A DNA stretch of 64,000 nt from Heligmosomoides polygyrus polygyrus (GCA_947396885.1 OX377202.1:21948001-22012000), one strand, 5' to 3'; positions 51,513 to 62,370 are shown, counted from the stretch's first letter. Notes: generated by a model not told the origin, from the sequence alone. Program-made: numbers and translations.

Positions 51513-51780
51513 GTATCCTACTAACTGTTCTATCCTTCACTAAAACTTTGTAGAAGTCCAAGATTGCGCAAGACTAACGAACAAAAATAGAAAAGCTCCA
51601 TAAATGAAGTTTCTGTGATGCGCCATGCAGTTCAATTATGTGTAACAGCTGAACTCCTTTCAATACGTATTCGGCCTGGAATGTCCAGCTTATGAAAAGT
51701 TCAGTGGATTTTTCAAGTTTTTAGACAAGGATCACTATAGCCACGCATCAGTTTCCAACTTCTATCATTGGCATTGGCAT

Positions 51781-52067
51781 GGGGCTCGTGTAGCGCAGTC
51801 GGAGGAGGCGCCGACTCTCGCGCGCATCTGATACCAGGTTCCCGGTTCGGATTTCACGCCCAGGCCAACCAAGCCCTCCATCCCTCCGGGGTCTGTGAAT
51901 CGGTACCAGACTTGTCTGGGTAGGATAGAGCGCTGACTTCATCGGCTGGCCACCGCAAGTCATTGTATGGCCAAATACGCATTCAAATCGCCTCCACGAC
52001 AGCCCGTGGAAGTAGAATGCGTGGCGCATCCCAAAAGGGATGAATAACGCCGTCCTTTATCCTTTAT
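51781..52067 (+). mobile_element. tRNA-derived SINE family 1
   Basis: Full-length forward copy: A box TAGCGCAGTCGG (51791-51802), B box GGTTCGGATTTCA, tail CCTTTATCCTTTATC. Confidence 0.9.
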
Positions 52068-52589
52068 CATTGGCATCCAGTTGGAACCCATTTTGCTCTG
52101 CCAAGGATAGGAAACACGCCTGGGTAGAGGCTGACTCCAGTGAAATCTACTGCCAATTCAACGGCGCTGAAGATGCCGAAAACGACTAGGCACAGATTAG
52201 AGCCCAAGGCGAATTCGTGACAATCGCGGGACCGCTGCATTCCAATGCTTTGCAGCGCGTGAGCGATGTTTCGTCTGCATACGCAAAACACACCTTTTTC
52301 TTGCTTCGACGTGCATGGGTAATCGATCGAACTCGTCATCGATCACAAAGGCAATGCTCTGAAATGAGGGAAACATATTTCAAATGAATCGAAACGAAAA
52401 ATGGCGCAGAACGGAGAGGAGGACATGTGGCAAGCTCAGCAGCCTCACAAAATTACAACGAATATTGATGTCAACAACATGACACTGTAAATGCACTTGC
52501 TTTGATGCAAAGTAGTGCTTATGAAAAAGTGACGCTGTGACCATTCATAGCAGCCGACATCAGAGAAGAAATTGGTTTCTGGTGGTCAG

Positions 52590-52760
52590 GAGGATACCTA
52601 AGTGCAAGCATTAACCTTGATGAGGAGATCCTGCAACATTTATGGCAAGATTGAACTCATTGCGGGTTCGAGTCCTGCCTGTCGCCAAAGTTTTGATAGC
52701 ACAAAGCCATTGTTTTATCACATTACTACCTCACTATCAGTAACAACCACTTTAGGCTTA
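52590..52760 (+). mobile_element. tRNA-derived SINE-like family 3
   Basis: B box GGGTTCGAGTCCTGCC (52664-52679) followed by AAAGTTTTGATAGCAC, shared with the two copies near 53.1 kb. Confidence 0.55.
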
Positions 52761-53039
52761 ACGAAAATGATTAGAATTGCTACTACTGACCTTGTTAAAC
52801 AGAAAGACAAGGGTTCTCGTACTGCTGGGGCCTGAAGGTTGTCAATGACGTAACAAGCCCTCAAGTTGTCCCAACCAAAAAGTGAATCCCTTGAAGTCCT
52901 TTTGCTAATGGAAGCTCCCATGAGCGAGACCAAGAGTAGACAGGGTAGATATCAGCATGAATCTTTAAAGTTTCGTCCGCCCTATCAAGAAGGGTCACTA
53001 CGTTCCCATTCCAAGCCGAGACGTATGAACCAGTTCCGG

Positions 53040-53110
53040 ATGTAAAATCGCATAACGATGTTTTGTTGTGATCAAAGTTCTAGTGCCAGGCAGGACTCGA
53101 TCCCTTAAGG
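53040..53110 (-). mobile_element. tRNA-derived SINE-like family 3 fragment
   Basis: The minus strand has a diverged GAGTCCTGCCTGGCAC and AACTTTGATCACAAC. Confidence 0.5.
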
Positions 53111-53134
53111 TTTGGATGTTGCATTCGATGAGGC

Positions 53135-53245
53135 GGGGAGGGTGGTGTAATGGCGTAGAACATTCCTGGTCAGTCAGCAGGAGGTGCAGGTTCGAGCGCC
53201 CGAAGTTGGAGTTTTGATCGCAACAAAATGACGTTATGAGGGCTT
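53135..53245 (+). mobile_element. tRNA-derived SINE-like family 3
   Basis: A box GGTGGTGTAATGG (53141-53153), B box GGTTCGAGCGCC (53189-53200), then GAGTTTTGATCGCAACAAAA. A related copy is at 59388. Confidence 0.65.
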
Positions 53246-53339
53246 ACAACCTCGACACCAGCTACTCGAGGCTTGAAAATGAATCGAATTTCGGATGTAT
53301 CAAAGGTCAAGCCCGAATCGACATTCTTGGATTAGGTCG

Positions 53340-53540
53340 CGAACAGGTCACCAAACTTTCTGTCCCTCCGGGCTAGTTGATATAATACCAGCCTTTTCTG
53401 GGAAGGATAAAACACGGACTTCACCGCCGTCTGGCCACCGCAAATGATTGTACATGTGAAATACCTATCAAATCCTCCTAACGATATTCCGTAGAAGTAG
53501 AATGCATGGCGCATCGCAAGCAAGATCGCTAAAGCCGTTA
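53340..53540 (+). mobile_element. tRNA-derived SINE family 1, 5'-truncated
   Basis: Body from CCCTCCGGG to AAGTAGAATGCATGGCGCAT and a diverged tail. Confidence 0.75.
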
Positions 53541-54350
53541 TTTATCATTGCATGCATCCTTCTTCTTCTTCAACCGAGCAGCCTTTCGGAGACACTCGGC
53601 TCGAAGCTCTTTTTAAACGTCGCCAGGTTATCATATCAAGGCCGTCTTCTGATAGAGCACAAATGTTGGCTAGTTCTCTCTCCATGACGTCCTCATACCT
53701 TCTCGGTGAGATGTTCTAGGTGTTCCTCTGCCCCTGCACAAAGGTTTTTGACGTTACTCCTCAGCTTCGGCTGAACTGCACTGCCTACCCTGACATTGTT
53801 GCTACGCACACCATCGTCGCGCTGAGCATGCACATGCCTGCTGCAGATCGAGCGACCTTGCTCACCAACGATCAAAGATGGTTCGACGTGTATTCAGCTC
53901 CTATGCCGAAGCCAAATCATTGTGTTTACCAGGAGTGTCGAACGGCAATTTTCGATTTCTATTCATCTGTTGTTCTTCTTCGGGAAGGCTTTGTTCGATG
54001 TACTTTCCACTAGACTGACCGTTCTGTTAATGGAAACGAAATCCGCACGACCCAACTGTTCAAAGCAAGTGCTAACTGAGTATGGACAAAGGAGACAGCC
54101 ATCAGTTGCTCAGCGAATCCCAAGTAGCTCTGGATGTCCGTCATTTCGAGTGCAAATGGCCCAAATGGAGAAGTGCTCAGGAGGTCACTGTCAATAAGAC
54201 CCAATGATTTCGGTTTCGATTTTTGTCCCTGGTCACTACACATACGTCGGACCCGATCGATAATCCTCGGATAATTGGATGATTCGAAAAAGAGCTATTC
54301 TACGGGTCTCGGATTTTTGGATAATTCGGGTCAGAACATCCTAATCGGAA
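53541..54350. other. No supported gene
   Basis: 53550-53720 on the minus strand reads like a LINE C-terminus (ALSEDGLDMITWRRLKRASS) ending in a GAA-rich tail, so it may be an RTE-like 3' end. Otherwise nothing recognised. Confidence 0.35.
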
Positions 54351-54514
54351 AAGGATAAAGGATAAAGGACGACGTTACTTAATCCCTTTTTGGGATGCGC
54401 CAGCGCATTCTACTTCTACGAGATGTCGCGGAGGCGATTTGAATGCGTATTTGGCCATACAATGACTTGCGGTGGCCAGCCGATGATATCGGGTGCACGC
54501 GACCGTCGGCTCCT
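54351..54514 (-). mobile_element. tRNA-derived SINE family 1, internally deleted
   Basis: Tail AAGGATAAAGGATAAAGGAC, body to CTTGCGGTGGCCAGCCGATG, then a jump to the head (GTGCACGCGACCGTCGG). About 130 bp of the centre is missing. Confidence 0.85.
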
Positions 54515-54814
54515 AATCGGATATCCGAAAATAATTCATTTGGATCCATTGTATACTAGTTACCAATCGATTAATCTGTTAAACGTTAAAGGATCGCCGA
54601 CTTCCACAATAATTCAACAGGCACGACAAAACATCAGCACGTCCATCTAGGCCCATCAGTGTTGCGGCAGTGTTGCGCAGGTAGCTATGCAGTTCGTAGC
54701 AACCCGCACAATACTGTCGCCAAGACTCTTCGCCGGTAGTATGCCATAGGCCTAAAGGTAAACACCTGAGGTCAACTTTTATTATTTCTTCCCTCTACAG
54801 AGAACACAAGCCCT

Positions 54815-55135
54815 CTCTGAACGAAGTCCTCCGAAGTTCCGAGCTTCGCCGAGTTCGAAGATCAGAGACGCTGTCGCATGGACCAAGTCGTCGAAAATTA
54901 GGTGGGCCGGCCACATAACGTACTCCGCAGACACCCGCTGGACAACAGCGTGACCGACTGCATTCTGCGGAATGTCAAGAGAGCGTCAGGACGCCCATCA
55001 ACGCGTTTGCTGGACTTCTTAATGAAAGCCCTGAACGCCCTGAATGACGCTCTTCGAGCCCCTCGAGCGAGGAGGATCTATTGCGGCATCCTGGCACGCG
55101 ACAGGGGCGAATGGAGGCGCGGATCTATCCTAGTC
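54815..55135 (+). mobile_element. RTE-like LINE family 2, 3' fragment
   Basis: [20 protein letters not shown] near 54860, then the frame ALNALNDALRAPRARRIYCG near 55020. Same region as 26900-27120. Confidence 0.8.
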
Positions 55136-55339
55136 CGGGGGGGGAATTAAAAATTATGCAACAAATCGGCTTGACACTCACAGAGCGGATTGAACAGAGC
55201 AGAATAGTGTCTAATCTAACACAAAGAAAAAGAATAAAACAACTTAGGTTCCACCGCGGTTGTGAACAGACAACGTTACGCGCTGTGAGGGATCTGTGTT
55301 ATAACACGGGTGGAAGTTCCCGTAGATGGCGTTTTTCAT

Positions 55340-55666
55340 TTAAAACTCAGTTTATAAAAAACAGTCATTCAAAAATTCAAGAAGCTATAGACCAATCAGC
55401 ATTATGTCTATTTTTGCCAGACTCTTTGAAAAAATAGTGAAGGAAAAAATTCTGAAACATCTGAAAGATAATGCTGTTATCTCTGATTTTCAGCACGGAT
55501 CTCACCTAAATAGGTCTACCATAATTGCAGTGCCGCAGTCGATAAATGACTGGACTGCTTCATTTGGTAAAGGTGCAAGCGTTGACGTAATTTATTTGGA
55601 CTTGTGCGCGTTGCGTGGATTGAGAATTTTCTGTCTGGAAGAACATTTGTAGTACGTATTAAATCT
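55340..55666 (+). mobile_element. CR1-like RT fragment, broken by SINE
   Basis: The frame from 55404 reads MSIFARLFEKIVKEKILKHL, then ISDFQHG and DVIYLDL (the RT palm start). A deletion follows, then WIENFLSGRTFVVRIKS in another frame up to 55666, where the SINE begins. Confidence 0.8.
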
Positions 55667-55966
55667 GGGCGCATGTAGCGCAGTCGGAGGAGGTGCGACT
55701 GTCGCGTGCACCCGATACCAGGTTCATGGTTCGGATTTCCCGCCCAGGCCAACCAAGCCTTCCATCCCTCCGGGGTCGGTGAATTGGTACCAGACTTGTC
55801 TGGGAAGGATAAAGCGCCGACTTGTTCATCGGCTGGCCACCGCAAGTCATTGTATGGCCAAATACGCATTCATGTCGCCTCCACGACATCCCGCAAAAGT
55901 AGAATGCGCTGGCGCATCCCTAAAAGGGATTGAGTAACGCCGTCCTTTATCCTTTTTATCCTTTAC
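55667..55966 (+). mobile_element. tRNA-derived SINE family 1
   Basis: Best-preserved copy: A box TAGCGCAGTCGG (55676-55687), B box GGTTCGGATTTCC (about 55727), tail CCTTTATCCTTTTTATCCTT. Inserted in a CR1-like fragment. Confidence 0.9.
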
Positions 55967-56448
55967 ATATCAGATGCAGAGCGAACGCAAAATCTATTCA
56001 CTGGCAACTAGTACACGTGTCTTCCTATTTCAATTTAATAAAATTGGTCACTATTATTGAACAGATGCAAGCTGTGCGAAAAAAAGACGACCGTTCTTTG
56101 CACTGCAATAATTCCCCATGGTCATCTGGCGACCTTCGTTTCGTCCCTCTCCTTCCTTCATTGAGCGCTTTTTGATGAGAGTGCCCTCAAAGCTCTCAGT
56201 TGGAGACCTCTTTCCGGCAGCGATTCATGTACAGCAAATCACTGAAAATGTCTAGATAACTGGCTTGCGAAAATTCCCTCCCAATAGCCATAACCAGGGA
56301 AGCCGCCTTACGGTCACTAAGCGCTTAGACGTCTTTGTCGACCAGATTGCCCTAAAACGCCGACGCCTCTCAGCCTTGAGAAAGCAAGAACTTCTGGCAT
56401 CCGTCGGTGTGAGAGCTAACCACATAGAGCTAGAATCGGCACAGATTC
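55967..56448. other. No firm gene; small open frame
   Basis: A plus-strand frame at 56265-56507 (KRLDVFVDQIALKRRRLSAL) continues into the fold-back element's left edge. It may be a remnant of a gag-like N-terminus; function unknown. Confidence 0.3.
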
Positions 56449-59191
56449 TAACCAGGGAATGCCGTCAGCTTCCCATGGAACTTCGGATTGAGACCTATAT
56501 CACGTGAAAGAGCTCGAGACGGTGATCACAGATATGTAGACCAAATTTGCTAAATGGATCTCCTAAGCGAGTTATGGCCGGCGGAAGCCGCGATGTCTTC
56601 CATGTGTTAGGCGCGCTCAATCAACGTTGGGCGCAGTATTGCGCGGAAATCAGCGGTTTGGCCATCAGCGCCGTCAGCAGCGGCGGCGGCGCAGTGGTAG
56701 AGTGCTCGCTCCAAAGGATTGGGTTCACTGTTTCGGTTCCCGCCGCTGGCGGGTTTTTTGCATTTTGTGATCTATCTTCGACGAGGACCTATAATCTCAT
56801 TTTTAACACATTTTTGAGCGAACGACTAGTGGCGACTTGCATTTACGTCTATTTGAAGACGGGAACGTGTTTCAGGTAAAATGCTTTATTCATGACGTGA
56901 AGCAAGTCAGAAATTCAAGTCAAAACAAAATAAAAAGTAAAAATAAAATCAAAAATCAACAAAACTTAATAAACATAATAAATAAAAGTAAAGGCACTAG
57001 TTAAAAGTTCCGACTCCACCGACACGACTTCGGTCGAGTAAAAATTTTTCGCTGAAACTTCGTCTAGGGGGGTTATATGGGGTGCTGATCACGAATCTGA
57101 CATCCGTTTTTCACGATTAGGTCGGAGAGCACCTATATCTTTAACTAGGGTGGTCCAGGCAGAGTCACCGATTTCGCTGGGCACTAGTTAAAAGTTCCGA
57201 CTCCACCGACACGACTTCGGCCGAACGGTTGTAGCAACGGTATGGGTGGTCTCCGACCGAATCGTTAAAAGGATGTCAGATCCGCGATCAGTACCCCAAA
57301 TAACCCCCCTAGCCGAAGTTTCAGCGAATTTTTTTTTTTCGATCGAGTCGTGTCGGTGGAGTCGGAACTTTTAACTAGTGCCTTTACTTTTTATTTATTA
57401 TGCTTATTAAGTTTTGTTGATTTTTGATTTTATTTTTACTTTTTATTTTGTTTTGATTTGAATTTTGACTTGCTTCACGTCATGAATAAAACATTCAGCC
57501 TGAAACACGTTTCCATCTTCAAATGGACGTAAATGCAAGTCGCCACTAGCCGTTCGCTCAAAAATGTGCTAAAAATGAGATTATATTAGGTTGGAAAAAA
57601 AGTCTTTTCATTTTTTTCAAAGATTTATTACTTTACAACTACAAAGTCAAATCAATTGAGATAAACTCCATTTTGTTCCACTACACTTCTCCAAAGACGG
57701 GGTAATTTTTCTAATTTCCCTCGCGTAAAAGACTGCAATTCTGGAGTCGAACCACCGCTGAATCCAATTTTTGATGTCTTCGTCCGTTTCAAAACATTTC
57801 TCTCCAATTTCTTGCTTGGGAGCGTGGAAGAAATAGCATTCGGTAGCGCCGACGTCAGGGCTATACGGTGGATGTGGCAATACCTCCCAGCCCTGCTTCT
57901 TTATTGTTTCTCTTGTGAGTCTTGCAACATGTCGCTTTGCAATGTCATGCAGGATCATCACCTTCGACTTCTCAGGCCTCTTTTCTTGGAGAGCTGCCGC
58001 GACTTTATGGAGTTGGCCCCTGTGTGTGGCAGCAGTAAGTGTATCTCCACTTCTGAGAGTTTGCCGATAAATCACTCCTCTGATATCCACCAAACACTCA
58101 AGAGAATCTTCCGTTCGTGAACATTGGGCTTGAGATCAGACTTAGGGCTCTCTCCCTTTTGTACCCATTGCCTTTTCCTCGGAAGTTGGCACACAGAACC
58201 CAGGACTCTTCGCCTGTCACAATCCGCGGAAGAAACGATTTTCTTCCTTATCTGGACAGAAGAGAAGCAGCGATGGAGAGCCGTCGACCTTTCTGAGTGT
58301 CTGACAGGGCATGTGGAATCCAGGCTCCGAATTTCCATGCAAAGCCAAGATTCTTCAGATGGATCCCCACTATCCTATGAGACACTTCGAGCTTCTCTGC
58401 CAGCTGACGTGTCGTCTGCCAACTATCGGTACGAAGAAGATGGTGTAGTTCACTGTCGTCCAATCAAGTTGGCCTTCCTGACCATGCTTTGCCCTCAGTG
58501 AATAATTTCCCTTTAAAGACTTTCCGAACCACTCATAACAGGCGCGATGGGTAGTAGATCCCAAGCCATATATGTGGTTAATTTGGTCTGCTGCCTGACG
58601 TGCTGTGGATTCTTTAATGAATTCTTGAAGAATGCCGTGCTGAAAACGGCCATGAGGTAGATCTGGCATTGAGTTCGGAAGATTGGATGGATAACGAATT
58701 ACAAGAAGAGTCTTAACCTGTGTCTGCGTGCGAACGGTAGACAAGTGTGATAGGATTACGAAATCAGCAATCAACATTGGCTAGTGCGTTTACAAGGGGA
58801 AGGGTTAAAAAATTTCGAAGTGTGAAGAGACTTTTTTTCCAACCTAATAGGTCCTCGTCGAAGATAGATCACAAAATGCAAAAAACCCGCCAGCGGCGGG
58901 AACCGAAACAGTGAACCCAATCCTTTGGAGCGAGCACTCTACCACTGCGCCGCCGCCGCTGCTGACGGCGCTGATGGCCAAACCGCTGATTTCCGCGCAA
59001 TACTGCGCCCAACGCTGATTGAGCGCGCCTAACACATGGAAGACATCGCGGCTTCCGCCGGCCATAACTCGCTTAGGAGATCCATTTAGCAAATTTGGTC
59101 TACATATCTGTGATCACCGTCTCGAGCTCTTTCACGTGATATAGGTCTCAATCCGAAGTTCCATGGGAAGCTGACGGCATTCCCTGGTAAG
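56449..59191. mobile_element. Large fold-back element, arms about 680 bp
   Basis: The left arm (56449-57125) and right arm (57235-59191, less a mariner insertion) are reverse complements at about 98% by eye; 56521-56770 differs from its partner by one base over a long stretch. Each arm has a tRNA-like pair of boxes (GGCGCAGTGGTAGAG, TTTCGGTTCCC), an AT-rich part and the GATCACGAAT motif. The centre (57126-57234) carries a third partial copy of GGCACTAGTTAAAAGTTCCG. The matching frames in both arms are repeat sequence, not a gene. Confidence 0.92.
57586..58847 (-). mobile_element. mariner transposon inserted in fold-back arm
   Basis: 1262 bp, flanked by TA (57584-57585, 58848-58849), TIR TTAGGTTGGAAAAAAAGTCT. 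Transposase on the minus strand: N-terminal frame 58370-58777 (identical in its first 80 residues to the 34.4 kb copy), then 58248-58463 and a C-terminal frame 57647-58093. The second catalytic block reads HDIAKRH. In the third block (VGATECYFF) the usual Asp is replaced by Glu. It shares a one-base frameshift with the 34.4 kb copy (near 58092). Inactive. Confidence 0.95.
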
Positions 59192-59387
59192 AGTTCTTCT
59201 ATTTCAAGGAAGCGGAAGGAATTTTCGCGTGACCGTCGAACACTGCGAATTATAGAAGCACCTGACACATAGCTGTCAGCTGTTCAGCAACGTCCCACGT
59301 GGTTTACTAGAACTTCAATCCAGGCAGTAGCCATCTTACCCGAAACAACCGACAGGGGAATGACTAAGTTGCATTCAAACAGCGTCG

Positions 59388-59477
59388 GTGGTGTAACGGC
59401 GTAAAGCATCCGGCTCTGCAAGCAGGGGTACAGATTCGATTCCAGTCAGACGCTAGAGTTTTAATCGCAGTTAAACA
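59388..59477 (+). mobile_element. tRNA-derived SINE-like family 3
   Basis: GGTGGTGTAACGGCG (59388), B box GATTCGATTCC (about 59433), then GAGTTTTAATCGCAGTTAAA. Confidence 0.6.
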
Positions 59478-59860
59478 TCTAGTAGTTCATAATTTAAACA
59501 AAAAGCTTGTAGATGATATTTTAAAGCTAGTCTATAAAGATACTCTGGAATTGAAAAAAGACGCATATTAATGAACACTACTGCAATTATTTGGACATTA
59601 CATTAAGAATTAGCAATAAAAGAATAGAAACGAGAATGTACAATAAAACAGACGACTTCATCTTTAAAGTTCCAAGTTTTTCTCATTATACGTCAGCGAT
59701 CTCTATAAATATCAAAAGAGCTACGATTCCATCCGAAACGTTAAGAATAGCAAACACTTTTTTGACCTAGAGTGTTTTCTAGAAAAAATTATTGAATTGA
59801 AAAATATTTTGAAGCATAACGAATACACAAAAGAGTTCATTATTTAAAACATGACTAAAT
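59478..59860 (+). pseudogene. RT-associated C-terminal remnant
   Basis: Plus-strand reading gives NLNKKLVDDILKLVYKDTLE, then YLDITLRISNKRIETRMYNK, TDDFIFKVPSFSHYTSAIS and IELKNILKHNEYTKEF. This resembles the segment after the palm in an invertebrate RT family with a FLDL...KLYDKRDDF motif, perhaps Penelope-like. Stops interrupt it. Low certainty on the clade. Confidence 0.4.
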
Positions 59861-60221
59861 GTTTATATAAACACAGATTTATATATTATAAGTTTAAGTC
59901 TCATCAAGCCAAAGACAATCTAAGTGTATTTTTACGGAAAACTTTTGATGAATGAAGATGCATCAAAATAAAATAACTTCCAAATTTTATTTGCTAAGAA
60001 TGCTTTATGACAAAACTAATCTTACCATAAAATAAAAAATGAAAATGAAAAATCCTTAGCAGTGAAGGCGATACCGTCTTGTGTTGTTGTTGGTTTTATT
60101 GCACTCTGGATTTGATGCTGGTGTATATCGGATAACCCTCCACAATGATAGAACCAGCTTTGCCATATTTGAATTTTGAATGAGAACTAATGTAGATATC
60201 ATTACATCATTATATATAACA
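59861..60221. other. AT-rich, no recognised feature
   Basis: Nothing supported. Confidence 0.4.
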
Positions 60222-61075
60222 GTCGAAAAGTGAGAAAGTAGCCATCTGCGCAGTTGTTCTCTCCGCTTAGGTTTGTAATTTTTTGCGCAGTTTTTAGAGC
60301 ATTTAGAAGACAATGTTCGGTACCACAAGAATATGTGTTAGCGCTATTTGCTCATTTGTCCTTTATTGATTTTTAGGTCATCAAATTGGGACGTCCGAAG
60401 GAGGATGATTATTTTTGCCGACAGCTCCTGCTCCGTGGTTGGACTTTTTGGGTTGGAGTTATATGTCATTCGAAAGAGAATGCCTTGCTCTATAAGAATG
60501 TGTGTCGCGTTCATTGATTTCTATTGAATGTCAACAAAACGCCAAAAACAGAAAAATCGTCTTCACCAACAACACCTTCTCCTTTTCAGTTGTTGATATT
60601 CGACAGAAATCAGCATGAGCCAATAAACGCGACACAAATTCTTACTGAGCAAGACATCCTCTTCCAAACGACATATGACACCAAGCAAAAAAGTCCAACC
60701 ACAGAACCGGAGTTTTGGTAAAGATTCGGACGGAAAAGTCGGGATTCCCAATTTGATGGCCTAAAAATCAATAAAGGGCAAGTAAGAAAATAGGACCAAC
60801 ACATATTCTTGTAGTGCAGAACATTGTCTTCCAAGTGCTATAAAAAACTGCGCAAAAAATTACAAACCTAAGCGGAGAGAACAAGTCACTTTTTCACTTT
60901 TCACTTCAACGACCTAAAAATTGACAAAATTCATGATGAAAAAAGAAATGCAATGCATGATCTGATAGAGCAAATCATTCTCTTTCGAATGCTATGCAGC
61001 CCTATGCAAGAGGCCGCCGGCGAAATCTGCAGTGAATCGTTGAAAAAAAACTGCAAGGACTTATGGGACAACCTA
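60222..61075. repeat. mariner-derived fold-back repeat, copy 2
   Basis: 60222-60540 is inverted relative to 60590-60915 at roughly 80%. 60916-61075 follows as a single-sided tail ending GGACTTATGGGACAACCTAA, a mariner-type end. Copy 1 at 21843 keeps the right arm and tail. No transposase core is present. Confidence 0.75.
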
Positions 61076-61077
61076 AT

Positions 61078-61145
61078 ACTTCTACGGGATGTCGTGGAGG
61101 CAATTTGAATGCGTATTTAGCCCTGCAATGACCATTGGCGAGCCA
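61078..61145 (-). mobile_element. tRNA-derived SINE family 1 fragment
   Basis: ACTTCTACGGGATGTCGTGG and AATTTGAATGCGTATTTAGC match the family body in reverse. Confidence 0.65.
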
Positions 61146-61249
61146 TTAAATAATAGAAACAGGTGTAAATCTATACGAAAAATTAGTTAAGATCTCATAG
61201 TTCTTGTATAGTTCTATAAAAACACAACGCCACAACAATCGTAACTATA

Positions 61250-61622
61250 AGTGTGGAATATACCGGGACCGGTGTATTCTGCAAGTGTTCGTTAAGAGCA
61301 TGGGGTGGCGGAATGTATCCAGAGGAGGTTTACGACCTGCTCCTGCGGATATGCCAGCAACGGCCCCAGAGCCGTAAAACCGTACCGGACGGAGAGTCCG
61401 AGGAGCACACGGTAGACACGCCTCCAAGAGAGTCCATAAAAGCCCCCAGATCTAAGCAACTAGGTTCAGTCTTGGCTTAGCTCTCCTCTAGTCTCCTCTT
61501 TGCTCCTTGTTCTAGATTTATTTGTGTCTTTCCGATTTTGCCTAGAATAAATTGTGTTCCTTGCTCGTTCTTCGTGCATCGGAACTGTAGTAGCGCTGGA
61601 TATCGGACCCGATTCCTCCTAC
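61250..61622 (+). repeat. Putative 5' LTR of Ty3-like element
   Basis: Begins TGTGGAATATACC and ends CTCCTACA (TG...CA). Contains a TATA-like CATAAAAG (61431-61438) and AATAAA (about 61546) in U3-R-U5 order. It precedes gag by about 110 bp. The second LTR is outside the window, so the boundaries are inference. Confidence 0.5.
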
Positions 61623-61731
61623 AGTAATCGGAAAGATTACCACGACGACAGCGAGTCACTAGACCTGTCCGACTTGGGGGCCACGCCGGTAACTTGGATC
61701 CAAGTTTCGGTTTCAAGGTCTGTTGAGAATG

Positions 61732-62370
61732 TCCAGCTATAGCTGCGCCGGATCCACAGACATAGTCGTCATGGATTTTGTAGGCGAGAATGCTCCACAA
61801 CCGCCGGAGGACTGGTTCCAGCTTGGAGTGAGCTGTCAGTCAGAGGATTTGAATGTTTCATTCGGGAATATCCTAAAACGGTTGGGTAATGCGCTAGATG
61901 ACCAAATCAGGAATTTGACTCGCTCAAAGCGAGCAAAGATTTTGGAAGCCGTTAAAGGTACCGTAGAAAACACAGTAGGAAAAGTGGCTAAGCGTTTAGG
62001 AGTGGAGGCACATGCTTTGGAGAGCTCATTTTTTAATGAAGTTGGGATGACTCCCGATGATCTGCGCGACTTCTTGCCGACGGTAAGTGCGCATAGCCAA
62101 GCATTGTGCGAGCTGGCATTGATTTTGGGATGCGAAATAAACCAAGTTAAAGAAACAGTAATTGCTAAGTGTGATGAAGTTCTGGAATTGCAGAATCACA
62201 TAGTAAATGTGGAGTCACATCTTGAGCATGAGTTGTCGGAAAAGGACAAAATGGCGGGGCGCCATAGCAATCAGTTGAGACTGTTACAGGAAAAGGTTAA
62301 GAGCGTGCCAGCTGAAACACTGCACTCAAAGGCTGGAGCCAGCCGGCCGGGTACAAATTGGTGCAGTTGA
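61732..62370 (+). CDS. Ty3-like gag, N-terminal part
   Basis: About 213 residues, acidic, with a helical segment (LFNEVGMTPDDLRDFLPT-like, 61980-62090) and a coiled coil (VLELQNHIVNVESHLEHEL, about 62180-62250). Stops at 62368-62370. The gag core continues in another frame from 62477, implying a frameshift between them. It would act as capsid precursor of a Cer/gypsy-type element. Confidence 0.6.
   Translation, partial: SSYSCAGSTDIVVMDFVGENAPQPPEDWFQLGVSCQSEDLNVSFGNILKRLGNALDDQIRNLTRSKRAKILEAVKGTVENTVGKVAKRLGVEAHALESSFFNEVGMTPDDLRDFLPTVSAHSQALCELALILGCEINQVKETVIAKCDEVLELQNHIVNVESHLEHELSEKDKMAGRHSNQLRLLQEKVKSVPAETLHSKAGASRPGTNWCS

Noticed and set aside
56690..56745. A functional tRNA gene
   Set aside because: A and B boxes are present, but the cloverleaf (acceptor and anticodon stems) does not form, and it is repeated inside a fold-back arm.
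56547..56879. 110-codon frame with an identical partner at 58844-59092
   Set aside because: The match is caused by the inverted repeat arms, not by two genes; the frame also spans a tRNA-like region.
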